Assembly (NCBI RefSeq): GCF_009296315.1
Contig: NZ_WHLY01000002.1
Location: 4,872,501-4,936,500 of the forward strand
From: Salmonirosea aquatica
GTDB lineage: Bacteria; Bacteroidota; Bacteroidia; Cytophagales; Spirosomataceae
Direction of reading: 5' to 3'
DNA: 64,000 nucleotides
Below, one piece after another: positions 43,693 through 52,832 of the stretch. The notes beneath the pieces are model-generated. The model made no database searches. It was not told the origin of the DNA and saw only the letters and a program-made list of their open reading frames with translations. Each line of letters starts with the position of its first letter. Position 1 is the stretch's first letter. The translations under genes and the position numbers were made by a program.

Positions 43693-45456
43693 TTAATTGT
43701 AGCCGGGATTCTGCTTCAACGTAGTGGGGCCTTCAGCTCCCAGCAGGTCTATTTCGGCCTGGGGAATGGGAAGCAGTTCGTCTTTACCTGCTGTGAAGCG
43801 TGATCCGCCCAGAGTTGTAGGCAAGAATTTCGAATCATAAGTCAGATAGCTGTTAACTTTCTGCTCGGCGATACCCCAGCGTACCAGGTCATAGAAACGG
43901 TGGCCTTCGCCTGACAGCTCGAGCTTGCGCTCAAATCGAACCGCTTCACGTGCTGATTCTTTGGAGGCAAATTGGCTGGCAGGGTACTCCATAATGGTGT
44001 ACTTGGCAGCAGGCTTGCCATCCTGCATCACGAATCCTTCGGGGTTGGCGGCCCGGCGGCGCACCATATTGGTGTACTCACGCGCCTTATCCAGACTACC
44101 TACTTCAATTTCAACCTCGGCGGCCATCAGCAGCACATCAGCAAAGCGGATAATGGTGAAGTTAAGGGCCGTATAGCCGGGTGTCCAGGTACTGTTGTCC
44201 TGCAACGAACCCACATCTGACTTGTAGTAAGTGTATTTCTTGGGCGAATAAGGCCCGCCATTATCTTGTCTACGAATCCAGTCATCACCGGGGTGGGGCT
44301 GCCAATCCAGGTACATGATGCCCCGGCGACCTACCGAGTGATCCAAACGGGGGTCAAGGTTTCCAGCATCTGGCGTAAAGGGCTGGGCCGTTTTGATGCC
44401 AAAATCATTTTTTACTGCTTTTCCTGCATCGTTGTAGGAGCCATCGAGATAAGGAAGACCCGTGGCATCGGTACGGAAAGAGTTCACCAGCTCGAAGCTG
44501 GGCTGGAAGAAACCGCAGCAGTTACCGGGACCCGAAGGACCTGTGTTGTAGGGATAGTTCAGGTCAAACTCTGGGAAGGCGTTGTTGACCGAGCCCGTGT
44601 TGGCCGCATTCTGGATCGCGAAGATTGACTCCTGGTTGTTGTCGTTCGACGCTCTGTAAATATCGGCGTACTTAGGTACCAGGCCGTACTTCTTGCCGTC
44701 CGAGGTCACACCACTGGTGATAACCTGGTCGAACAGGGGCTTGGCTTCGGTGTATTTCTTTTGATAAAGATAAATCTTGGCCAAATAGGCAGCAGCGGCC
44801 CATTTGTTGGCGCGTCCTACGGCTGCCTGCGTAGCGGGCAGGTTGTCGTACGCATACTTCATGTCCTCTTCGATAAAAGGATACAGAGGCTTATCGTTCT
44901 TGATCGTCTCGATCCCGGTACCATAGTCGTCGGCTTCGGTCACGATGGGTGTTTGGCCAAAGTTACGGGCCAACTGGAAGTAATAGTGAGCGCGCAGGAA
45001 ACGGGCCTCAGCCGAAATCCGTTTTTTATCGGCGTCCGTTACTTCAGGATTAGCATTCCCCAGCAGGCGCAGAACGTTATTGGCACGGGCGATCCCCTCG
45101 TAGTTACCTACATAGTTGTCACGAATCACACCCTGCGTAGGCCGGGTTTCGAAACGTTGGATGGGATTGATGTCGCTGAAATCGCCGGGGTCGGTACCCT
45201 TATTGGCGTCGCCACCCCGGATACTACCCCACACCCAGTTGGTGGCGCTGGACATACGGTTGGCGCGTCCGTTGAGGTTGGAATAAACCGCGATGAGCGA
45301 TCCTTCGATGCCGTCCTTGGAAGTCAATTGTGATTCGCTGATCTGGCCCGTCGCCGGAATATCCAGGAAGGAATCCTTACAGGAAACCGCAGCGAAGGCC
45401 AGTCCTGCCGTAACAGAAGCAATGATCGCGGCACTTCTAAATGATATATTTTTCAT
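43693..45456 (-). CDS. susD: SusD/RagB-family nutrient-binding lipoprotein
   Basis: This 587-residue lipoprotein (signal peptide to FAAVSC) belongs to the SusD/RagB family, which caps the SusC barrel and binds glycans or peptides at the cell surface. The N-terminus CKDSFLDIPATGQISESQL, the tetratricopeptide-like repeats (RFLRAHYYFQLARNFG; WAAAAYLAKIYLYQKKYTEA), IIRFADVLLMAAEVEIEVG and the LSGEGHRFYDLVRWGIAE motif are typical. It follows susC by 36 nt on the minus strand. A duplicate of its 3' end lies downstream. The ligand cannot be predicted from sequence alone. Confidence 0.95.
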   Translation of the reverse strand: MKNISFRSAAIIASVTAGLAFAAVSCKDSFLDIPATGQISESQLTSKDGIEGSLIAVYSNLNGRANRMSSATNWVWGSIRGGDANKGTDPGDFSDINPIQRFETRPTQGVIRDNYVGNYEGIARANNVLRLLGNANPEVTDADKKRISAEARFLRAHYYFQLARNFGQTPIVTEADDYGTGIETIKNDKPLYPFIEEDMKYAYDNLPATQAAVGRANKWAAAAYLAKIYLYQKKYTEAKPLFDQVITSGVTSDGKKYGLVPKYADIYRASNDNNQESIFAIQNAANTGSVNNAFPEFDLNYPYNTGPSGPGNCCGFFQPSFELVNSFRTDATGLPYLDGSYNDAGKAVKNDFGIKTAQPFTPDAGNLDPRLDHSVGRRGIMYLDWQPHPGDDWIRRQDNGGPYSPKKYTYYKSDVGSLQDNSTWTPGYTALNFTIIRFADVLLMAAEVEIEVGSLDKAREYTNMVRRRAANPEGFVMQDGKPAAKYTIMEYPASQFASKESAREAVRFERKLELSGEGHRFYDLVRWGIAEQKVNSYLTYDSKFLPTTLGGSRFTAGKDELLPIPQAEIDLLGAEGPTTLKQNPGYN

Positions 45457-45492
45457 TAGGTTGTAGTTTATTTTTTTCTAAAAAGAATCAGA

Positions 45493-48400
45493 TCAGAAGC
45501 CCAGGTTTACGCCAAAGTTCCAGCTGCGTGTGATTGGGTAGTTACCCACATCGATACCAAAGTTGGTGTCGGCGTTACCACCTACCGAAGGATCAAGTCC
45601 CTGATATTTGGTAAGAGTCAGCAGGTTATTGGTTGAGGCGAACACCCGTAGCCGCTGCATCCCGATCCGAGAAAGCAGGTTGGCGGGCAACGTATAACCA
45701 ATGGACAAGTTCTGGATGCGCAGGTACGACCCGTCCTCTACGTAATAAGAGTTCGACTGGGTGTTCGTGCTGAAATTGGACGCTGATTCGTAAATAGGAA
45801 TCGTGGCACTTGTATTCTCAGGTGACCAGGAATCCAGGATGCGAGTCGACTTGCTTGAGCCCTGGAAGGAGGGATAGAAATCGGTAAACCATTTTGAAAC
45901 GTTGAAAATTTTATTACCTGCGGTACCATTGGCGTATACGTTCAGGTCAAAATTCTTGTATTTTAAGGTAATGGCTATCCCACCCGAGAATTTAGGAACG
46001 GGGCTACCCAGGAAAGTACGGTCATCGGCGGTGATCTGACCGTCACCGTTTACGTCACGGTAGCGGAAGCGCCCAACACCATTCGGTACGGCATTGGCGG
46101 CAGGATCGGCCGCGTTAATTTCAGCAGCTTCCTGTGTGGAAGTAACACCATCCTGCGCCGGAGCACCGTCGATCTCGGCCTGAGTCTGGAACAGACCGAT
46201 AACATCGTAGCCATAGAAAGAGGAGATTGAGCGGCCCAATTGGTTTCTGATTGGCTGAATTCCCCGGAAGTCAGGGTTTACCGTAGTAAGGTAGGTTTGC
46301 TCACCGGCCAATTTAGTGATTTCGTTGCGAAGCAGACCAGCCGTTACGTTTACTTCATAGGTCAGGTCGCCCTTGATTCTGCCTTTGTTGATCAATTGGA
46401 TGTCGATCCCTTTGTTCGACATGTTAGCGGTATTCACCGAGGGAGGCGCAGCGTAGGTACCCAACGTAGCAGTTACCGGTACCTGATACAGGAGGTCTTT
46501 GGTGTCTTTCTTCCAAAGGTCCAGGATCACGTCAAGCTTGCCATTGAACAGGGTAGCATCAAAACCAATGTTGGTCGTTACCGACGTTTCCCATTTGGCG
46601 TTGGGGTTACCGATCCGTGTCCGGTAGTAGCCTTCCATAGCGCTACCATTTGTGCCGTTGATGTCATACGAAGAGTTTCCTATATTGGCAGCGAAAAGGC
46701 TGTACTGGTTGTTGGGATCAACGTTGTTGGAGTTACCCATGATCCCGTAGCCACCCCGAACCTTCATGTCCGTGATCCAGGGAATCGACTTCATGAAATC
46801 TTCGGAAGATAGCCGCCAGGCAGCCGAAACCGCCGGGAACACCCCATAGCGGCTGTTGGCACCAAAACGTGAAGAACCATCCCGACGCAACACCCCTGTC
46901 AGGATGTACTTATCGTTGTAAATGTAGTTCGCACGGCCAAACAGCGAGTAGAAATTCACCCCGCGGCCGTAACTACTACCTACGGTACGGCCCGTGGCGC
47001 TCACCGTATTCAGGTTAACGTAATTGGGGTCGATCGAGAAAGGATTTTGGCCATTTCCGCTGATTCCGCGAGCAATACCGGTGTTGAGTGCTTCCTGCCC
47101 CGCGAGCAGATCAATAGAGTGTTTGCCAAAACGCTGTTTGTAGCTGGCGGTGTTCGTGAATACATAACCAAACGAGTACCCACCGCCCTCACCGTAGCCG
47201 AAAGCCGAGTTGTTCTCGGAGTTTTCGTATTGCAGACGGCTGTAATTGTAGAAGTAGTAGTTGTTGTACTGACCACCGATTGAACTGCGCAAAGTCAGAC
47301 CTGGAATGGGGTCAAACTCAATATATACGTTGCCAAAACCGTTGCCGTTAAAACCCCGGTTGTTTTTCGCGCCATCTCGTTGCGCTACCGGGTTACGGGG
47401 GTTGTTGAAGCCTTTGGCTGCCGTACCGGCATAACCACCGAATTCGTCATAGATTGGTATGATCGTCGGCATGCGGTAGGCCAGGTTGATGTCGTTCTCA
47501 TCAGCTGCTACGCCCGCACCGTTATTACCGCCACCCTGACCCAGTACCTGTAGATACGTAAACTGCAAGTTCTCGCCAATCCGCAGGTTTTTCAACAGAT
47601 CGAACTCGGTATTGGCCCGGAAGGTATAGCGCTTGAAATCGTTATAGATAAGAATACCGCCCTGGTTCTGGGCACTGAAGCTCAGGTAGTACCGGCTTTT
47701 GTCGCCACCGCCCGAAAAGCCCAGCGAATGACGCATGAGGGGAGCTACCCGCGTAATGGCATCGTACCAGTCGGTACCTTGCTTATTGGCACGCACTACC
47801 TGATAAATGCCCCCCGCCTTGGGATCGACGTTGTATTTTGCTTTCTCGGCAGCCAGGTCTATGTTACCCACAACCCCCGGAGCACCACCTACGTTGATGT
47901 AGTCGGGAATCACCGGATTGGGGCCAGCTCCAAACTGCGGATGTTCGTATTTAGGCTCGGTCCGATTCTGCATCGCGTCATTGCGGGCCGCGATAAAGGT
48001 CCAGTCGGCATATTCCTGGGGGCTCAACGATTTGAAAGGCTTACCGGGATCGGTCGCACCAAACAGACCATCGTAGGTGACACTCAGCTTCTTAGCCCCT
48101 TTGCTGCCTTTCTTGGTCGTATAAACGATAACGCCGTTGGCAGCACGTGCTCCGTAGATGGATGCAGCGGCGGCATCTTTCAGTACCGTGGTAGACTCGA
48201 TATCGTCAGGAGCCAGAAAGTTCGTGTTTCCTACCGGAACTCCGTCAACCACATACAGGGGCTCGTTACCACCAAAAGCGCCGAAACCGCGTACGCGAAT
48301 CTGACTGTTGGTACCGGGCTGTCCGTTGGTGATAACCGTTACCCCGGCCACCCGGCCGGCCAACTGCTGCTCCACGTTGCCAGAGGGTACCTGGGTCAGG

Positions 48401-48804
48401 TCCTTGGCCTTCACGGTAGCTACGGCACCCGCCGTTTCGCGGCGGTTATCAGTGGTGTAACCCGTTACGATCACTTCGGTTAACTGGCTGACGTCGTCTT
48501 CCATCACGACATCGATTGTGCTTTGGGTACCTACCGTTACTTCGGTGGCTTTAAAGCCAATAGCGGAGAATGCCAGAATGCTGCTCGGTGAATTTACGTT
48601 GATGCCGAAAGCACCTTCTGCATCAGTGGTAGTACCTGTCAGGGTACCTTTCTGCACGATGTTCACACCAGGGATTCCCTGCCCGCTAGCGTCTTTCACA
48701 GTTCCTGTCACCCGGCGGTCCTGGGCGAAGGCAGTGAGATTCAACACGGCTAGGAGCGCGAGAATTCCCGAGTTCCTAAGCCAATTCAAGTAGCTTTTTC
48801 TCAT
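45493..48804 (-). CDS. susC: SusC/RagA-family TonB-linked outer membrane protein
   Basis: This 1103-residue protein has a signal peptide ending TAFAQ, a CarboxypepD_reg-like domain (VTGTVKDASGQGIPGVNIVQ, about 32-113), a plug with the TonB-linked-family motif (LTEVIVTGYTTDNRRETAGA; GRVAGVTVITNGQPGTNSQI), and a long barrel ending NFGVNLGF. It is the transporter of a SusCD pair. Directly upstream is one of the clearest promoters in the window. Two palindromes further upstream may be regulatory. The operon contains only susC and susD; no glycoside hydrolase is adjacent, so the substrate is open. Confidence 0.96.
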   Translation of the reverse strand: MRKSYLNWLRNSGILALLAVLNLTAFAQDRRVTGTVKDASGQGIPGVNIVQKGTLTGTTTDAEGAFGINVNSPSSILAFSAIGFKATEVTVGTQSTIDVVMEDDVSQLTEVIVTGYTTDNRRETAGAVATVKAKDLTQVPSGNVEQQLAGRVAGVTVITNGQPGTNSQIRVRGFGAFGGNEPLYVVDGVPVGNTNFLAPDDIESTTVLKDAAAASIYGARAANGVIVYTTKKGSKGAKKLSVTYDGLFGATDPGKPFKSLSPQEYADWTFIAARNDAMQNRTEPKYEHPQFGAGPNPVIPDYINVGGAPGVVGNIDLAAEKAKYNVDPKAGGIYQVVRANKQGTDWYDAITRVAPLMRHSLGFSGGGDKSRYYLSFSAQNQGGILIYNDFKRYTFRANTEFDLLKNLRIGENLQFTYLQVLGQGGGNNGAGVAADENDINLAYRMPTIIPIYDEFGGYAGTAAKGFNNPRNPVAQRDGAKNNRGFNGNGFGNVYIEFDPIPGLTLRSSIGGQYNNYYFYNYSRLQYENSENNSAFGYGEGGGYSFGYVFTNTASYKQRFGKHSIDLLAGQEALNTGIARGISGNGQNPFSIDPNYVNLNTVSATGRTVGSSYGRGVNFYSLFGRANYIYNDKYILTGVLRRDGSSRFGANSRYGVFPAVSAAWRLSSEDFMKSIPWITDMKVRGGYGIMGNSNNVDPNNQYSLFAANIGNSSYDINGTNGSAMEGYYRTRIGNPNAKWETSVTTNIGFDATLFNGKLDVILDLWKKDTKDLLYQVPVTATLGTYAAPPSVNTANMSNKGIDIQLINKGRIKGDLTYEVNVTAGLLRNEITKLAGEQTYLTTVNPDFRGIQPIRNQLGRSISSFYGYDVIGLFQTQAEIDGAPAQDGVTSTQEAAEINAADPAANAVPNGVGRFRYRDVNGDGQITADDRTFLGSPVPKFSGGIAITLKYKNFDLNVYANGTAGNKIFNVSKWFTDFYPSFQGSSKSTRILDSWSPENTSATIPIYESASNFSTNTQSNSYYVEDGSYLRIQNLSIGYTLPANLLSRIGMQRLRVFASTNNLLTLTKYQGLDPSVGGNADTNFGIDVGNYPITRSWNFGVNLGF

Positions 48805-49248
48805 TAGGTTAGATTGGTTTGAAAAAAAATTTGGTTGTTAAAACAATTTGATAAACATAAAATTATCTTTAAATTATTTAAAAACAAAAGTAAACCAATA
48901 TCTAAAAATATTCAAATTTTTATTGATAAAATGAAACTATACTGTGCCCGTTAATTGCCTAATTGACACTTAAAGAGAGAATTAGCTGCTTAACTTAAGC
49001 AGACTTTTAATTAAAAATTAATTTATATCTAACGTTTAGTGAATACGTTAGAATTCAGAGTGTTACTGAAAAGTAGTCAAAAGGCACTACCCTGTATAGA
49101 CAGAAGCCTGATTATAAAAAGTAACCAATATGAGAAAGTATACGCAAAGGAAAGTGAAAAGGTTGCTTAGAAATTTTATTTTGCGTAGTAGAATAATGCA
49201 AAAATGCAAATTTCTTTTAACAGAAATCCGATCTATGGAAAATATATT
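48805..49248. other. AT-rich control region with two palindromes, upstream of susC
   Basis: No gene seen in these 444 bases. Besides the susC promoter, two inverted repeats stand out. CTGCTTAA-C-TTAAGCAG lies at 48986-49002, with 8-bp arms and one central base. TCTAACGT/ACGTTAGA lies at 49028-49035 and 49045-49052, with a 9-nt spacer. Either could be an operator for a regulator of the susCD operon, or the second a terminator for pgeF, whose 3' end is at 49249. Confidence 0.55.
48885..48916 (-). promoter_or_regulatory. Promoter of the susC-susD operon
   Basis: On the minus strand TTTG (48916-48913), a 20-nt spacer and TACTTTTG (48892-48885) match the Bacteroidota consensus. The predicted leader is about 75 nt before the susC ATG at 48804. 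It is one of the best promoter matches in the window. Confidence 0.75.
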
Positions 49249-50016
49249 TCATACAATTCCAATACAAACCAGCATTCGTCCGGTTTGGCCTTTTTCGTGG
49301 CGATAAGAGAAGTAGGTATGATTGTGCAGGACAGTTGAATAGGCGGAAATTTGTATGTGATCCTTTCTTACACCCACCCCTAGGAGTTGATCTCGATTGG
49401 CTATTTTCAGGTCCACAAGATGCTTTCCCGTTGCCGGATCGAATCGTTGGTGTACATCGGAAAATTGTTCAGCTACCTCCAGACCTACCTCGAAAGAACA
49501 TTCGTCGATGCAGGTACCTACGTAGGCGTAGCAGTCGGCCGGATCAGTGCCGAATTCCAGCTGCATTTTTTCCAATGTCTTTGTGACGATTCCCTGCACG
49601 GTACCCCGCCAACCCGCATGAATGGCAGCCACTGCTTCATGCCTGAGGTCGAAAATCAATACCGGTGTGCAGTCGGCGACGGTCACGGCCAGCAGAATTC
49701 CCTTATGCCGGGTAATTAGGGAATCATAGCCCGAATAATGTCCCGGTTGGGTCACCGTCAGGATTTCCGACCCATGTACCTGATGCGAGGTGGCTACCTG
49801 ATGGGGATTAACGCCCAGAGCCCGCCAGAATCGGGATCGGTTCTCTGCCACGTTTTCGGGAATATCGGCGGTGGACAGCCCGAGATTTAGAGAGGCAAAT
49901 GGAGCCGGACTCACACCACCGTGGCGCGTACTCTCGGCAGCAAGTAGCTCAGGAAAAGACGCGAAAATATCGGGAGACCGGTAAAGGGGCGAACTTGTGG
50001 CAGGCGGAGTGTTCAT
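49249..50016 (-). CDS. pgeF: PgeF/YfiH-family (LACC1-type) purine nucleoside phosphorylase or polyphenol oxidase
   Basis: This 255-residue protein carries the laccase-like domain motifs HQVHGSEI, ADCTPVLIFD, AIHAGWRGTVQGI and a late FSYRHEKGQTGRMLV, all of which carry metal-binding residues. Members are annotated as polyphenol oxidase, and related proteins act as purine nucleoside phosphorylases or in peptidoglycan quality control (PgeF). The exact activity cannot be set by sequence. The EEP-family gene lies 12 nt upstream, so the two are likely one operon. Confidence 0.92.
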   Translation of the reverse strand: MNTPPATSSPLYRSPDIFASFPELLAAESTRHGGVSPAPFASLNLGLSTADIPENVAENRSRFWRALGVNPHQVATSHQVHGSEILTVTQPGHYSGYDSLITRHKGILLAVTVADCTPVLIFDLRHEAVAAIHAGWRGTVQGIVTKTLEKMQLEFGTDPADCYAYVGTCIDECSFEVGLEVAEQFSDVHQRFDPATGKHLVDLKIANRDQLLGVGVRKDHIQISAYSTVLHNHTYFSYRHEKGQTGRMLVCIGIV

Positions 50017-50028
50017 TAGTGGACTAAC

Positions 50029-51087
50029 TCAATCGGTGGGTTTTGATATTTTCTCCTCCGCCAGTTCTTCGTCCTGGTCGTCGGTTTCGGGTTCCTCCTG
50101 CTCGTAAGTTTGATTGGGTACGTACACGAGCTCTACCCACATGGGAAAGTGGTCGGAGCCGATGTCGGGCAGCCGCTCTATTTCGGCCAGCTGGAAGTGG
50201 GTAGAGCAAAAAATATGGTCGAGCGGGTACCTAAAGAATCTGTGGTGCGCATGGAACGTATTGTAAAAACCGCGCCCCCGCCGGGGATCGAGCAATCCGC
50301 TGGTACTCTGGAAAAGGGCATTGGTATAGCTCCATGCTACATCGTTAAGGTCGCCGGTGACGATGACGGGCAGGGACGATTTCTTGGCTAGTTTGCCTAC
50401 GAGTAGTATTTCCTTATCGCGCTCGGTGGAACGTACGTTTTCGCCCGGAACGGGGGGCGTCGGGTGAATGCAGATGATCTGAAACGGCTCGCCCGAGGGA
50501 AGTTTGGCTACGGCAAATATGGAAGGGATGTGGTCCTCGACCAAGTACTGGATTTCACTTTCGATAATTTCCAGTTGGGAAAAAAGCATAATTCCGTACG
50601 TATCGTCCTGCACTTTGGCTTTCCGGAACGGATAATCATCATGGATGGCTGTCATGGCGTCGGCCCAGGAACTATCGGTCTCAGAGAGCACGATGAGATC
50701 CGGCTTTCGGGTTTTTATTAGCGATAACAGGCGTTCCTTGTCTTCATTGTCCTGTAATACATTGGCAATCATTAGGCTGAATTTAGATCCTGCATCAGAC
50801 AAATCCGCCTGTTTCATTTGCCGTTTTGCAATGGGTAGGAATGGGTAGATCTGGTAGCTCAGATATATCAGATTAGCCAAAAGGGCAGTCAAAAACCCCC
50901 ACTGGTACCAGGCCTGGAAATCGGTCAGCAAGGCATACGCCGAAAGGATCAGCAATGTAATGACCCACTTCTGAAGCCTGGGGTACTCGAACACTCTGAA
51001 AATCCAGTAGTCGTTTCGGATAAAGGGAATGAGGGTAGCCAGGATGATAAATCCACCCAGGCTGTATAGCAGAATTGGGACGATCAT
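50029..51087 (-). CDS. Endonuclease/exonuclease/phosphatase-family membrane protein
   Basis: This 352-residue protein has about three N-terminal transmembrane segments and a C-terminal EEP (exonuclease-endonuclease-phosphatase) domain. Catalytic landmarks are an early Asn in MIANVLQDNEDKERLL, PDLIVLSETDSSWADA, TGDLNDVAWS, LDHIF and GSDHFPM. Such membrane EEP proteins may act on phosphoesters in the periplasm or membrane. The acidic tail (EQEEPETDDQDEELAEEK) is unusual. A -7-like box lies 30 nt upstream. Confidence 0.87.
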   Translation of the reverse strand: MIVPILLYSLGGFIILATLIPFIRNDYWIFRVFEYPRLQKWVITLLILSAYALLTDFQAWYQWGFLTALLANLIYLSYQIYPFLPIAKRQMKQADLSDAGSKFSLMIANVLQDNEDKERLLSLIKTRKPDLIVLSETDSSWADAMTAIHDDYPFRKAKVQDDTYGIMLFSQLEIIESEIQYLVEDHIPSIFAVAKLPSGEPFQIICIHPTPPVPGENVRSTERDKEILLVGKLAKKSSLPVIVTGDLNDVAWSYTNALFQSTSGLLDPRRGRGFYNTFHAHHRFFRYPLDHIFCSTHFQLAEIERLPDIGSDHFPMWVELVYVPNQTYEQEEPETDDQDEELAEEKISKPTD

Positions 51088-51116
51088 GAGTTGTGTTAAA
51101 AGAAATACCTAGATCA

Positions 51117-51124
51117 CAAAGCTA
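51117..51124 (-). promoter_or_regulatory. Candidate -7 box of the EEP/pgeF operon
   Basis: On the minus strand TAGCTTTG fits TAnnTTTG, about 30 nt before the EEP start. No clear -33 element is seen at the expected distance. Confidence 0.4.
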
Positions 51125-51228
51125 AGATTTTGTTGGTTTTCCCCTAAAACTTCCCAGAAAACAATTGAGTATATTGCCCTTTCAAAGAAAAACAGGCTGT
51201 ACTTCAAAACCACCAATGCCCGATTGCT

Positions 51229-52467
51229 ATGCCCGAAACCCCGGAAAAAAAGGTTGAAAAATATTTGGATTTAGGCCATTCGGAGGTCGAGAACCATGCC
51301 AAGACCCAGCAGAAGCTCTACGAAGAGCACGTAACCCGTACCTCTTCGGTGACCCGGGTGATCAATGAGTTTTTCAGCACCAATATTTTCGGATTTGTCT
51401 ACCATTATCTGCGCAGCCGCTTTGGCGCCAGGTACCCCTACCCGTCGTACCCGAGCGAGGGCGACAGCGGTATTTTCAGGCTGAACTCATCCGTTCCCAG
51501 CCGCCCTGAAATCACGCTGGCGCTGCTGTCGGACTGGGGTAGCGACACCACCGAGTCGGATACAGTGGCGCATCTGGTGGCCCGCTATGCCCCGGATTAC
51601 AGCATTCACCTGGGCGATATTTATTTCGTAGGTACCCCCCAGGAAGTAGCAGAAAACTTTACCGCTCCGCATGCTTCCTGGTACTACGGGGCATCGGGGA
51701 GCCTGGCGCTCTGCGGAAATCACGAGATGTACTCCAACGGCGCGGCCTACTATCAGCAGCTGTTGCCGGCCATGTACGTCGATGAGGATGGGGTTAAAAA
51801 AACGCAACGGGCGGCTTTCTTTTGTCTGGAAAATGAACATTGGCGCATCATTGGCCTGGATACGGGTTACACTTCTGTGGGGCGGCCTTTCCTGGAGGTA
51901 CTGTCCCCGCCCGACTGCCACTTCCGTGACGAGCAATTGGCCTGGTTACGGGATGTGGTCAAGCTAGGTGATCCCACCGATACCCGTGGCCTGGTGTTCC
52001 TGAGCCACCATCCCTATATCTCTGCTTTCCGGGAAGACTACTTCAGACCGGGCGAACAGCTTTGCGAACTTATGGGCGAAGCGGCCCGGCCAGTGGTATG
52101 GTTCTGGGGCCATGACCACCGCCTGGTGGGCTACCAAATGGGACAAAATAAGAGTGAATTGCAGGCCTATGGCCGTTGCATCGGCCACGGGGGAATGCCC
52201 GTGGAAACCAAAATGTCGGTGCGGGATTCGGATGTGCTTAAGCTGTCGTTCTACGACCGCCGCGTGCGGACCCGTATCAAGCGCCACGACTTGGGCTACA
52301 ACGGTTTCGTACTGTTGCAACTCGAGGGCGATACCCTCACGGCTACCTACCGCGACCTGGAAGATACCAAAGTACTGGAAGAGAACTGGCGCGTGAACAC
52401 AAAGGACGGCAAACTCACCTGGGAGGTAACCTTCACGCACGAAGAACTGAGCCTTTATGGAGAATAA
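51229..52467 (+). CDS. Metallophosphoesterase
   Basis: This 412-residue protein belongs to the calcineurin-like metallophosphoesterase family. The five motif blocks are visible as SDWGSD, HLGDIYFVG, GNHEMYSNG, LSHHPYISAF and WGHDHRLVG. The first motif reads SDWGSD instead of DxH, common in this subgroup. There is no signal peptide. A ~100-residue N-terminal helical region and a C-terminal beta-rich part flank the domain. The substrate is unknown. Confidence 0.88.
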   Translation: MPETPEKKVEKYLDLGHSEVENHAKTQQKLYEEHVTRTSSVTRVINEFFSTNIFGFVYHYLRSRFGARYPYPSYPSEGDSGIFRLNSSVPSRPEITLALLSDWGSDTTESDTVAHLVARYAPDYSIHLGDIYFVGTPQEVAENFTAPHASWYYGASGSLALCGNHEMYSNGAAYYQQLLPAMYVDEDGVKKTQRAAFFCLENEHWRIIGLDTGYTSVGRPFLEVLSPPDCHFRDEQLAWLRDVVKLGDPTDTRGLVFLSHHPYISAFREDYFRPGEQLCELMGEAARPVVWFWGHDHRLVGYQMGQNKSELQAYGRCIGHGGMPVETKMSVRDSDVLKLSFYDRRVRTRIKRHDLGYNGFVLLQLEGDTLTATYRDLEDTKVLEENWRVNTKDGKLTWEVTFTHEELSLYGE

Positions 52468-52553
52468 AGGGCCATTGAACAGAAAAACGCGGCCATCACA
52501 CCCGGCGGGTAGGTGTAGAAGTCAGATTTAATAAAATCAAGCTGATGCTCCGG

Positions 52554-52739
52554 TCAGTGATGATCCTCGGCCGCCGATTTGCTGGTGAAGTAGGCCGCGT
52601 AGGCTACTATAGCACCAATTGTGCCCAGAATGAACACAAACAGATCGCCGAAAACAGCCAGGATCAACAGCAGAATCAGAAAGGAGGCTACGTAAAAGCC
52701 AGTAGAAAGTTCGTGAGAATCGGTATGAGTATTTTCCAT
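52554..52739 (-). CDS. Small two-TM membrane protein
   Basis: This 61-residue protein has a polar N-terminus, two hydrophobic segments (VASFLILLLILAVFGDLFVF and FILGTIGAIVAYAAYF) and a charged tail ending AAEDHH. I recognise no family with certainty. The ATG is clear, and the gene lies 93 nt upstream of nothing obviously linked. It could be an envelope-stress or respiratory accessory peptide, but that is speculation. Confidence in its being a real gene is moderate. Confidence 0.62.
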   Translation of the reverse strand: MENTHTDSHELSTGFYVASFLILLLILAVFGDLFVFILGTIGAIVAYAAYFTSKSAAEDHH

Positions 52740-52832
52740 TACTGTGAAAGTAGTAGCTGTTGGTACGGTAGATTTGCGCTATAGTTACGGAGGCAAATCT
52801 ACGAAAATCCGGAGAATAGGGATAGTCAACTT

